Shown one piece after another: positions 1-5,854 of a DNA stretch of 5,909 bases. The position numbers and the translations under genes were made by a program. Where the stretch lies: assembly GCA_020629995.1 (NCBI GenBank), contig JAHDCH010000177.1, forward strand, positions 1-5,909, given 5' to 3'. The notes under the pieces were generated by a model that worked only from the letters and a program-made list of their open reading frames with translations, did not search any database and had not been told where the DNA came from. Source of the stretch: Pseudaestuariivita sp. Lineage in GTDB: Bacteria > Pseudomonadota > Alphaproteobacteria > Rhodobacterales > Rhodobacteraceae. Numbering within the stretch: the first letter of the stretch is position 1; each line of letters opens with the position of its first letter.

Positions 1-885
1 GCGGTGATCGGTTTGGGCGCGATGGGATACGGGATCGCAAAGTCCTGCCTGCGTGCGGGCCATGTGACGTACGGCATCGATCTGGACCCCGGCACTGTTG
101 CCCGCTTTGCCCAAGAGGGCGGAGCGCCTGGCGATTTGTCCCAGGTGGCGGCGGATCTTGATGCGGTGGTTGTGGTCGTTCTGAACGCCGCGCAGACCGA
201 AGCGGTGCTGTTCGGAGAACGCGGCGTCGTGCCAAATCTGGGCAAGGGCGCTGTGGTTCTGGCGTGCGCAACCGTGCCGCCCGAGTTTGCGAGGGACATG
301 GCGCAGCGCTGTGCGAAGGCGGGTGTGCGGTATCTGGATGCGCCGATCTCGGGCGGGTCGATCAAGGCAGCAGATGGCGCGCTGTCGATCATGGTCTCGG
401 GCCCACGCGCAGCCTTTGACGCGGCTGGGCCGGTGCTGGACGCAATAGCCGAGACGGTGTTCGAGCTGGGGGATGAGGTTGGAGCCGGGTCGGCAATGAA
501 GGCCGTCAACCAGCTGCTGGCCGGAGTGCACATCGCAACGATGGCCGAAGCCATGACCTTTGGCATGACCCAAGGCGTCAGCCCCAAGGACTTTGCGCGC
601 GTCATCAGCAAATGCGCGGGGACCAGCTGGATGCTGGAAAACCGCGCGCCGCATATCGTGGCCGGAGACTACACGCCGCACAGTCAGGTCAACATCTGGC
701 CCAAGGACCTGGGCATCGTTCTCGACATCGCCAAAAGTGCCGGGTTCGACGCGCCGATCGCGCGCACAGCGCTGGAGCGGTATCTGGAAGCGGTGGACAT
801 GGGTCTGGGCCAAGAGGACGACGCGGCGGTGGCCAAGGTATATGCACGGCAGGCGGGGGTCTCGCTGCCGGGTCAGGACGACTGA
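1..885 (+). CDS. ltnD: L-threonate dehydrogenase-like NAD(P)-dependent 3-hydroxyacid dehydrogenase (5' end missing)
   Basis: This is a member of the 3-hydroxyisobutyrate dehydrogenase family. The reading frame is open from base 1, and the first visible residues (AVIGLGAMG) are already the Rossmann nucleotide loop, so only a handful of N-terminal residues lie outside the window. Counting from the first visible codon, GLGAMG is at residues 4-9, the substrate-binding motif DAPISGG at 113-119, the catalytic lysine at 167 with Asn170 (KAVN), and a second conserved lysine at 235 (WPKDLG). The C-terminal half carries NQLLAGVHIA, GTSWMLENR, GDYTP and a GQEDDAAV segment. As I recall the family, these resemble L-threonate dehydrogenase (LtnD), which oxidises L-threonate to 2-oxo-tetronate in four-carbon acid sugar catabolism, more than HIBADH or tartronate semialdehyde reductase. 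The visible length of 294 codons fits the family. The partner kinase and aldolase genes would lie to the left. The 3' end overlaps the convergent gene by 13 bp. Family assignment is firm; substrate is moderately sure. Confidence 0.9.
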   Translation, partial: AVIGLGAMGYGIAKSCLRAGHVTYGIDLDPGTVARFAQEGGAPGDLSQVAADLDAVVVVVLNAAQTEAVLFGERGVVPNLGKGAVVLACATVPPEFARDMAQRCAKAGVRYLDAPISGGSIKAADGALSIMVSGPRAAFDAAGPVLDAIAETVFELGDEVGAGSAMKAVNQLLAGVHIATMAEAMTFGMTQGVSPKDFARVISKCAGTSWMLENRAPHIVAGDYTPHSQVNIWPKDLGIVLDIAKSAGFDAPIARTALERYLEAVDMGLGQEDDAAVAKVYARQAGVSLPGQDD

Positions 886-892
886 CCGGCGG
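865..892. terminator. Inverted repeat spanning both convergent stop codons, possible bidirectional terminator
   Basis: An imperfect inverted repeat can be read directly. CTGCCGG(G)TCA at 865-875 pairs with TGACCGGCGG at 883-892 around a 7-base loop (GGACGAC), with one bulged G and one wobble pair. One arm contains the stop codon of the - strand gene (873-875) and the other contains the stop of the + strand gene (883-885). There is no T-run on either side, so it does not match a canonical intrinsic terminator. A role in transcript ending or in 3' end protection is an inference from its position. It could also be a chance product of GC-rich sequence. Confidence 0.35.
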
Positions 893-2444
893 GCTGGTTC
901 AGAAACGCCAGAGCGGCAGCCACATCGGCAGGATCAAAGGCGGTGTCCGGGGCGGCGGCGCGGGCAGGCTCGACCGCCTGCCGTAGTGATCCGCCGGTGG
1001 GCGGCGCATCCAGAAATGCGCCAAGCCCGGCCACGGCTCGTGCAGGATCGGAGATCAGGTCCTCGAACCCGATCCTATGCCAGCGGGCCTCGGGCACGGT
1101 GGGTTGAAAAGTCTCGATCAGACCAAGCTGGTGGCGCGTGGTGATCGCCATCCGCACCAGATCGCTGTCGCTGGCGGCCAGTGCGGGGGGGCGGCCAGAT
1201 GCGGCATAGGCCGCGCGCAGGCAGGTGCGCCCGATCTGGTTGTCGGTCAGCGCAGACATATGCGGCCGCCGCAGGATCGTGGACCGCGGATCGCGGTCAA
1301 GGTGCACATAGAGCGCCCGCGGGAAGGCGTTGGCCAGATGCGGCAGGATCAGCGCGCATTCGGGCAGCTTGAAACCCCAGAGCGCAGGCCAACCCGCAGC
1401 TTGCAGCATGTGGGTTGCAGCGGACGCGAGGTCTCGCACGATGACGCCGCGTGACCACGCATCACGGTAGCGGAACGTGCGGTGTACGGATCGGTAAACA
1501 GCCCCGACCATTTCAAGGCTGTCGCCGGACTTGTTCAGGTCTGACCCTAAAAACGCGCCGCAATCCTGGGCGGCGAGGGACACAAGGCGCGTGCCGCCGC
1601 CGCCCCGGCCCAACAGGATGACCGGGCGGTCCAGATGCGCGTTCTGTGCGGCATCAAGGGCGGAGCGGGGATCGGTGCTGTGCGGTGGATCGCCGTATTT
1701 CCAAGCCAGATAGCTGTCGCTGCAGTCTTTGTCGGCCTGATAGCGGCGCGTGCGCCGGTCGCGGATCTTGGGGCTGTCCTGGCGGGTCTGGATCAGCGCG
1801 CCATCGGGCCCGGCGTATTTGTGGATCGTGGCCGCATCCAGCGCATAGCTGACCAGCCCACGCGCCTGACCGGCCCAGACCATATCGCGCCCGATGTTGT
1901 GGATGCTGGGCAGCGCCGGGTCAGGCAGGATGCCCCGGCGGCGGTCAATCACCAGCAATTGCTCATCCAGCCGCTCGACCTCGAAAAAGGGCTGAGCAGA
2001 CGCAAAGTGATTGCGCGGACGGGCTTGTCCCGGATCAGACCAATGCCCCTGCGCGCCCGCGATGCCCGGGCGCCAGCCCACCGCGCCAAGGCAGGCCCAA
2101 TCCGGGTCGTGCTGTTCCAAAGCGGTCAGCGAGGCTTGGAACCGGGCCTGCCAGCCGGGGCGCAGCACCACGTCCTCGTGCACAAAGGCGACCAGATCAT
2201 GTCGGGCCTGCTTCAGCCCTGCGCACATCGCGGCGCTCAGCGTGTCAAAGCTTAGGTTGGCGGTGTTGTCGATCACGATCAGCTGGTTCATCGGATCATG
2301 CACCGCGGGCGAGGTGGCCAGGTTGTGCAGAAAATCGTCGCAGAACCGCACGCAGACAAAGCTGATCGGCCGGGTCGGCGCGGGCAAAGACTTGTCAAAT
2401 TCGGGATAGCTGCGCAGGGCGCGCGGGGCGGCGTCTGTGCTCAT
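873..2444 (-). CDS. Glycosyltransferase-sulfotransferase fusion protein
   Basis: A 523-residue protein with two catalytic-type halves. Residues about 26-255 look like a GT-A glycosyltransferase of the Glyco_tranf_2_5 kind: a beta-strand start (ISFVCVRF), LIVIDN at 55-60, VAFVHEDVVL at 85-94 (HEDV taking the place of the DxD sugar-nucleotide/metal site), and a late HNIGRDMVWAGQARG block at 182-196. Residues about 273-480 form a PAPS-dependent sulfotransferase domain. It has a 5'-phosphosulfate loop (LLGRGGGGTR, 277-286), LNKSGDS at 303-309, WGFKLPE at 356-362, a 3'-phosphate motif (HLDRDPRST, 381-389) and the late IGFEDLISDP block at 458-467. It probably both adds a sugar and sulfates a glycan in the cytoplasm; the substrates are unknown. 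No signal peptide or membrane helix is evident. It is the last gene of the operon. Its ATG overlaps the preceding stop as ATGA, preceded only by a weak GGA about 6 bases upstream, which suggests coupled translation. Confidence 0.82.
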   Translation of the reverse strand: MSTDAAPRALRSYPEFDKSLPAPTRPISFVCVRFCDDFLHNLATSPAVHDPMNQLIVIDNTANLSFDTLSAAMCAGLKQARHDLVAFVHEDVVLRPGWQARFQASLTALEQHDPDWACLGAVGWRPGIAGAQGHWSDPGQARPRNHFASAQPFFEVERLDEQLLVIDRRRGILPDPALPSIHNIGRDMVWAGQARGLVSYALDAATIHKYAGPDGALIQTRQDSPKIRDRRTRRYQADKDCSDSYLAWKYGDPPHSTDPRSALDAAQNAHLDRPVILLGRGGGGTRLVSLAAQDCGAFLGSDLNKSGDSLEMVGAVYRSVHRTFRYRDAWSRGVIVRDLASAATHMLQAAGWPALWGFKLPECALILPHLANAFPRALYVHLDRDPRSTILRRPHMSALTDNQIGRTCLRAAYAASGRPPALAASDSDLVRMAITTRHQLGLIETFQPTVPEARWHRIGFEDLISDPARAVAGLGAFLDAPPTGGSLRQAVEPARAAAPDTAFDPADVAAALAFLNQPAGQSS

Positions 2445-3193
2445 GCGATGTCCGCGGGGCGCGACGCGGTCTCGTACAATTCATAATCGGCGGCATAGAT
2501 CTGTTCGATCCGCCGTATCTGCCCGGGCGTGGGGGTCAAATCGGCACGGTCCTTGTTCACATTGTGCGGTGCGGTCTGTGCCAGATCGTCGGGCAGCCCA
2601 CAGCGGCGCAGAATGGCCTGAAGACCGACTGACGTGTCCTCGGTGCGGATCACGTGATCCAGCAGCAGTCGGCCCGCATCATCCGTCACATCCGGGGCCA
2701 TGGGCGCGGTGTGGGTGGTAAAGTGGTTGTCCACCGGACGGTAGATCGAGTCAGACGCACGCGCCCGTTCGACAAGACCCAGGAACAGAGAAAACTGTCC
2801 GGACGCATCCCCGGGTACATCGCGGCCTTGGTCCGCCAGAAAGTCCAGGAACGAGCGTTGGTCGACACGGCGCTTGGCGAGGTAGAAAAACATGCTGAGC
2901 GCCCGGTCGAGCGGGTCACGCGCAAAGGCAAATTTGACCAGCCTGTCCCAGTCATCGGGGTAGAGAAAACGTTGCGCGAACTGGCATCTGCGGAATTGAT
3001 AAGCGCCCAAGGGCACGCGGTAGTTGTTCAGCACATCGTTCCACTGGCCGCGCGGGCTTTGGATAAAGCTGACCGGCTGTTTGACCCGTGGCGCATTGAT
3101 ATAGTGATCGCCCAGCGCACGGCGCACAAAGCCGCCGGCAGATTTCTTGACATGCAGCCAAAAGAACGGGGCGATGCGGTTGGGGTCAGTCAT
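2441..3193 (-). CDS. Sulfotransferase family protein (Sulfotransfer_2-like)
   Basis: A 250-residue predicted cytoplasmic PAPS-dependent sulfotransferase, likely acting on a carbohydrate. The N-terminal WLHVKKSAGG (12-21) corresponds to the HVPKTAGTS-type 5'-phosphosulfate loop of the carbohydrate sulfotransferases. KFAFARDPLDRALSMFFYL (87-105) is a clear 3'-phosphate-binding motif with Arg92 and Ser100. DNHFTTHTAPM (155-165), VIRTEDTS (181-188) and HNVNKDR (210-216) match the order of conserved blocks in this family. Loop differences are Lys in place of the usual Pro and GGF in place of GTS. The frame also opens from a TTG at 3232, but the ATG at 3193 is preferred: it has a GGACGGGA-like purine stretch about 9 bases upstream, puts the loop close to the N-terminus as usual, and limits the overlap with the upstream gene to 8 bp. 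The stop overlaps the next gene's ATG by 4 bp. The family is well supported; the acceptor is unknown. Confidence 0.82.
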   Translation of the reverse strand: MTDPNRIAPFFWLHVKKSAGGFVRRALGDHYINAPRVKQPVSFIQSPRGQWNDVLNNYRVPLGAYQFRRCQFAQRFLYPDDWDRLVKFAFARDPLDRALSMFFYLAKRRVDQRSFLDFLADQGRDVPGDASGQFSLFLGLVERARASDSIYRPVDNHFTTHTAPMAPDVTDDAGRLLLDHVIRTEDTSVGLQAILRRCGLPDDLAQTAPHNVNKDRADLTPTPGQIRRIEQIYAADYELYETASRPADIA

Positions 3194-5000
3194 GGCGGGG
3201 GATCCCGTCCAGCAAAGCCCTGGCCGCGTCAATCAGGCGAGAAGGCAAATCCCCTGTGGCATCCGGCGCGGGAGGGGCGGACCAGTCGAGCGTCGCGGTT
3301 GCACCTTCAGCCTCGGGCAGACCGGCAAAATGCAGGATGCGGCGCGCGGTGACATCCGGCGCCTCGGCCATGTCGGACGGCGACAGGACAAGGTGCCTGT
3401 CCGGGTAGACTTCGCGGCACAGGGTCAGCGCACGGGTGTGCGCAGCCAGCCAGTAGTCCAGAGCGCGGGTGCGCAGACTGCCGATCGGGTCGAAATGCAC
3501 GCGTTCGCCCAGCAGGTAACTGCCCCAGGACCGCGTTTGACCATGGGCCGACCCATGCGCCGCCACGATTGGGTCGCCGATCACATGGATCACCCTCAGG
3601 TCTGGGATTGCCGAGTTGAGCTGTGGCAAGACCAGATGCGCCAATGCTGACGCCGCTGCCCAGCAGGGGTGTGATTGCGCTGGCGGCGGTGCTGCGTCTT
3701 TCAGCGCGGCAAAGGCCTGTTTGCGGGCTATCTCGGGCGCGCTGGTGCCAAGCCGGCTGATGACCTTGCCCAGAGCATCCAGTGCTGCCGCGGCGTCTGC
3801 ATCGCCGCGCAGGTCGCCCTGGGTCATCGCGCGGTGAAACAGTCCGAGCGCGCGCAGCACCTCGGGGTCGCGGGGAAACCGGTTGATCCAGGCCTGACGG
3901 TCCAGGAACAGGTCAAACCATGCGCTGGTGCCATCGTCAGCGATGCTGCCGGATCCGGCCCAGGTGCCGTGCGCCTCGAGAAGTCTTGCTATGCCGCCCA
4001 GCGGGGCAGCTTCCAACCCCGTCACCAGGATCGGCGGGCGGGCAAAGTCACCCGGCTGACGCCCCGCGCTCAGGTGCGTGGGGGCGGGGGCCGTCCTCAC
4101 CTTGCTGACCGCCGGCATGTGGACGGGCTGCGCGAACTTGGCGCTGCGCTGGGTCATGCGGCCAAAATAGATCACATCCGCGCAATCGGCCTTGTACGGT
4201 GGTGTGCCACGCAGGGCTTCAAATTCCGGGCCAAACCGCGCCATGGGATTGGCTGCATGGCTGGTGCCTGTCGCCGCGCCGTCGTGGATCTGGTGAAAGA
4301 CCGCCTCGCCCAGCAGCATCACCGGTTGCGCCCCGTCCAGCGTCACGGCGCGGTTGCGAAAGTCCATGGCCGCCAATCCGCCGCCTGCAGCCTGGAACCC
4401 CTGGTCGAAACCGCCCAAAGCGTCCCACATCGGGCGTGGCAGAGCGATCCAGCTGCATTCGGGAGGGAAGCCGCCCAGATAGCCCAGCCGCGATGACGGG
4501 GCGAGCGTGCCGATGTCGAACAGGGCATAGCCATCCTGCGGCCAGCCCGAGGCGTCCAGCATCGCATCCTCGACATCCTTGCCATACCCTGCGTCGCGGC
4601 TGAAGCGCTGCGCTTCGGGACCAAGATGCGCGGACACGGCCGCGACGACCGGCCGGTCGGCCAGGTCCAGCGCACGCAGGGTCTGCGCCACAAGACCCGG
4701 GCTGGCCATCCGCGCGCCGTCGATGATCAGCGCGATGTTGTCGCCCTGCGCCATCCCTGCGCCAAGGTTGATCGCAGCGACCGGCGATGGCGAGGCCGTG
4801 TCGTGGTAGTGATAGCGAAACCCGTCCCCAAGCGCCGTGACACGCCCCGCATCAAGAGGACGGTCCGAGCCGTTGTCGATCGCGATCACCTCATAGTCGG
4901 CGGCATCCACATCGCGCTGATACCCCGGAGCCAACGACTGCAACGTGCGCGGTCCTTCGCGCTGCATGTTGTAAAAGATGACAAGGATCGACAGCTTCAT
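3186..5000 (-). CDS. Family 2 glycosyltransferase with degenerate sulfotransferase-like C-terminal domain
   Basis: A 604-residue two-domain protein. Residues 1-about 285 are a GT2 (GT-A fold) glycosyltransferase. The opening is SILVIFYNMQREGPRTLQSL (4-23), followed by YEVIAIDNGSDRPL (36-49), a DxD-like IIDGARM (92-98), the acceptor region GYLGGFPPECSWIALPRPMW (173-192), GGFDQGF (196-202) and a late FHQIHDG (235-241). It should transfer a sugar from a nucleotide donor in the cytoplasm. Residues about 322-604 follow the plan of a sulfotransferase: a first strand-loop at 323-347 (ILVTGLEAAPLGG), a second at 467-484 (LRVIHVIGDPIVAAHGS) and an ending LVLSPSDMAEAP...ILHFAGLP (537-562). The usual RSGTT/S residues of the first loop and the Arg of RDP in the second are missing, so sulfate transfer is doubtful. 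The ATG at 5000 overlaps the previous stop by 4 bp, and no ribosome site is seen, which implies translational coupling. The GT half is confident; the C-terminal call is moderate. Confidence 0.8.
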   Translation of the reverse strand: MKLSILVIFYNMQREGPRTLQSLAPGYQRDVDAADYEVIAIDNGSDRPLDAGRVTALGDGFRYHYHDTASPSPVAAINLGAGMAQGDNIALIIDGARMASPGLVAQTLRALDLADRPVVAAVSAHLGPEAQRFSRDAGYGKDVEDAMLDASGWPQDGYALFDIGTLAPSSRLGYLGGFPPECSWIALPRPMWDALGGFDQGFQAAGGGLAAMDFRNRAVTLDGAQPVMLLGEAVFHQIHDGAATGTSHAANPMARFGPEFEALRGTPPYKADCADVIYFGRMTQRSAKFAQPVHMPAVSKVRTAPAPTHLSAGRQPGDFARPPILVTGLEAAPLGGIARLLEAHGTWAGSGSIADDGTSAWFDLFLDRQAWINRFPRDPEVLRALGLFHRAMTQGDLRGDADAAAALDALGKVISRLGTSAPEIARKQAFAALKDAAPPPAQSHPCWAAASALAHLVLPQLNSAIPDLRVIHVIGDPIVAAHGSAHGQTRSWGSYLLGERVHFDPIGSLRTRALDYWLAAHTRALTLCREVYPDRHLVLSPSDMAEAPDVTARRILHFAGLPEAEGATATLDWSAPPAPDATGDLPSRLIDAARALLDGIPRHD

Positions 5001-5734
5001 GACGCGATGCTGCGCGCAGTCAGGTCCGACCAGAGATCAAGCGCGGCCTCTGGGAGAGCGATCTCTGGGTCATGGGTGTGGCGCAGTGTCCTGTCGAAAA
5101 AGCCGGCGATGGCTGCCGGCTGCGGCAGGTTCAGCGCCTCGGCCATCGCGCGAAGGGCGGACAGGTAGCGCGCATCTGGCCAATCGAACGACACCAGCGG
5201 CATGCCCGTTGCCCGGACCTGCGCAAGAAGCCGCGTGTTGTAGGCAACCCACAAATCGGCGCAATGCGGCACGGTCACTTCATCCAGTTTCCTGGGCTGG
5301 CGTTTGCGCAGCGATGCAACGACGGCGGCGGGATGGCGAAATGTCCCTGCACAGGCCGCGCCCGGCGCCGCATTCAGCCACGCGTCCAGCACAAGCAACA
5401 GGCGCGGATCCTTCAGGCCGTGTGGCAGGCCCTGCCGTGCCAGCGAGGCAAGCACGCGGGCCTGTTCGCGGCTCTGCTCTGCGCTCCATTCGAGGGGCGG
5501 CGCGTCGGCGGGCGGCGGCGCGTTCCAGGCATACCCGTTTGCCGCAAGCACAGCATCGTTCAGCTGGCGCACATCATCGCGTTCGCGGTTGCCCTTCGGG
5601 TTGTGCTTGTTGGCTGTGCTGACCTCGCCCAGATGCAGCCCGGCCTGCTGCAAGGCTCCGGCAAGACAGGATGTGCCGGACCGGTGCATCCCGAGAACCA
5701 GAACCGGAGACGCCTGTTGTACCGCGCGTGGCAT
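4997..5734 (-). CDS. Sulfotransferase family protein
   Basis: First gene of the - strand operon, encoding 245 residues from the ATG at 5734. It is a PAPS-dependent sulfotransferase of a bacterial type related to Sulfotransfer_1/3. PVLVLGMHRSGTS (10-22) is a textbook 5'-phosphosulfate loop. It is followed by NPKGNRE (45-51), GLKDPRLL (106-113), the 3'-phosphate motif GTFRHPAAVVASLRKR (130-145, with Arg and Ser in place) and a LVSFDW strand at 180-185. No signal peptide or membrane helix is visible. It probably sulfates a sugar or lipid-linked glycan made by the downstream glycosyltransferases; the acceptor is unknown. Start choice: the frame extends to a TTG at 5797 (266 residues), but that start has no ribosome site. 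The ATG places the loop at residue 10, as is common in the family, although its AGGA sits 14 bases upstream, further than ideal. The stop overlaps the next gene's ATG by 4 bp. Confidence 0.83.
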   Translation of the reverse strand: MPRAVQQASPVLVLGMHRSGTSCLAGALQQAGLHLGEVSTANKHNPKGNRERDDVRQLNDAVLAANGYAWNAPPPADAPPLEWSAEQSREQARVLASLARQGLPHGLKDPRLLLVLDAWLNAAPGAACAGTFRHPAAVVASLRKRQPRKLDEVTVPHCADLWVAYNTRLLAQVRATGMPLVSFDWPDARYLSALRAMAEALNLPQPAAIAGFFDRTLRHTHDPEIALPEAALDLWSDLTARSIAS

Positions 5735-5743
5735 GAGTGTTCG

Positions 5744-5753
5744 TAGGATCCTA
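5744..5753. repeat. 10-bp perfect palindrome before the first operon ATG
   Basis: TAGGATCCTA reads the same on both strands and lies 10 bases upstream of the ATG at 5734. It contains the only AGGA resembling a ribosome-binding site for this start. A palindrome without a spacer forms a weak hairpin at best, so a role as protein-binding site or in masking the ribosome site is speculation. It could be chance. Confidence 0.25.
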
Positions 5754-5797
5754 GTCAGAGACCTGCGCAAGGTGCCGTGTAAACCGGCGCTTGGCAA

Positions 5798-5809
5798 CCG
5801 TGGCCACGG
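5798..5809. repeat. 12-bp perfect palindrome, possible operator
   Basis: CCGTGGCCACGG is a perfect dyad in the operon's upstream gap, about 65 bp before the chosen ATG and immediately before the alternative TTG start. Its position would suit a dimeric regulator site, but no known operator consensus is recognised and GC-rich palindromes arise by chance. Confidence 0.25.
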
Positions 5810-5854
5810 GACCGGCGTCGCGGTGGGGCAGGTGGGATCGCAATGGTTTGAAAA

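Larger units (their letters stand above)
5735..5854 (-). promoter_or_regulatory. Intergenic leader between tRNA-Pro and the sulfotransferase operon
   Basis: A 120-bp gap that should carry any promoter of the four-gene operon unless it is read through from the tRNA gene. No convincing -35/-10 pair is visible. Read in the operon's direction, TTTACA occurs about 50 bases before the ATG but has no -10-like partner at a proper distance. The gap contains a perfect 12-bp palindrome (5798-5809) and a perfect 10-bp palindrome (5744-5753) just before the ATG. Directly after the tRNA CCA there is only a short run of four Ts with no preceding hairpin outside the tRNA itself. Confidence 0.35.

Noticed and set aside
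593..1144. + strand open frame running out of the dehydrogenase into the convergent gene
   Set aside because: It is an out-of-frame Arg/Trp-rich translation overlapping two real genes. It could be mistaken for a small gene at the convergent junction.
1635..2255. + strand open frame (206 codons) opposite the glycosyltransferase-sulfotransferase fusion
   Set aside because: No motif is seen in its translation, and the opposite strand carries well-defined GT and sulfotransferase blocks.
3194..3232. TTG-initiated 13-residue N-terminal extension of the Sulfotransfer_2-like protein
   Set aside because: The ATG at 3193 has a better upstream purine stretch, a more usual distance to the nucleotide loop and a shorter overlap with the preceding gene.
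2654..3352. + strand open frame (232 codons) opposite the Sulfotransfer_2-like gene
   Set aside because: It crosses the junction of two real - strand genes and shows no family signature, so it is a shadow frame.
3675..4496. Long + strand open frame (273 codons) opposite the 604-residue glycosyltransferase
   Set aside because: It lies fully antisense to a gene with clear domain motifs. The translation is rich in Arg/Gln/Gly without recognisable motifs, which is typical of shadow frames in GC-rich DNA.
5072..5746. + strand open frame (224 codons) opposite the first sulfotransferase
   Set aside because: It is antisense to a gene with a perfect GMHRSGTS loop, and no coherent protein features are visible in it.
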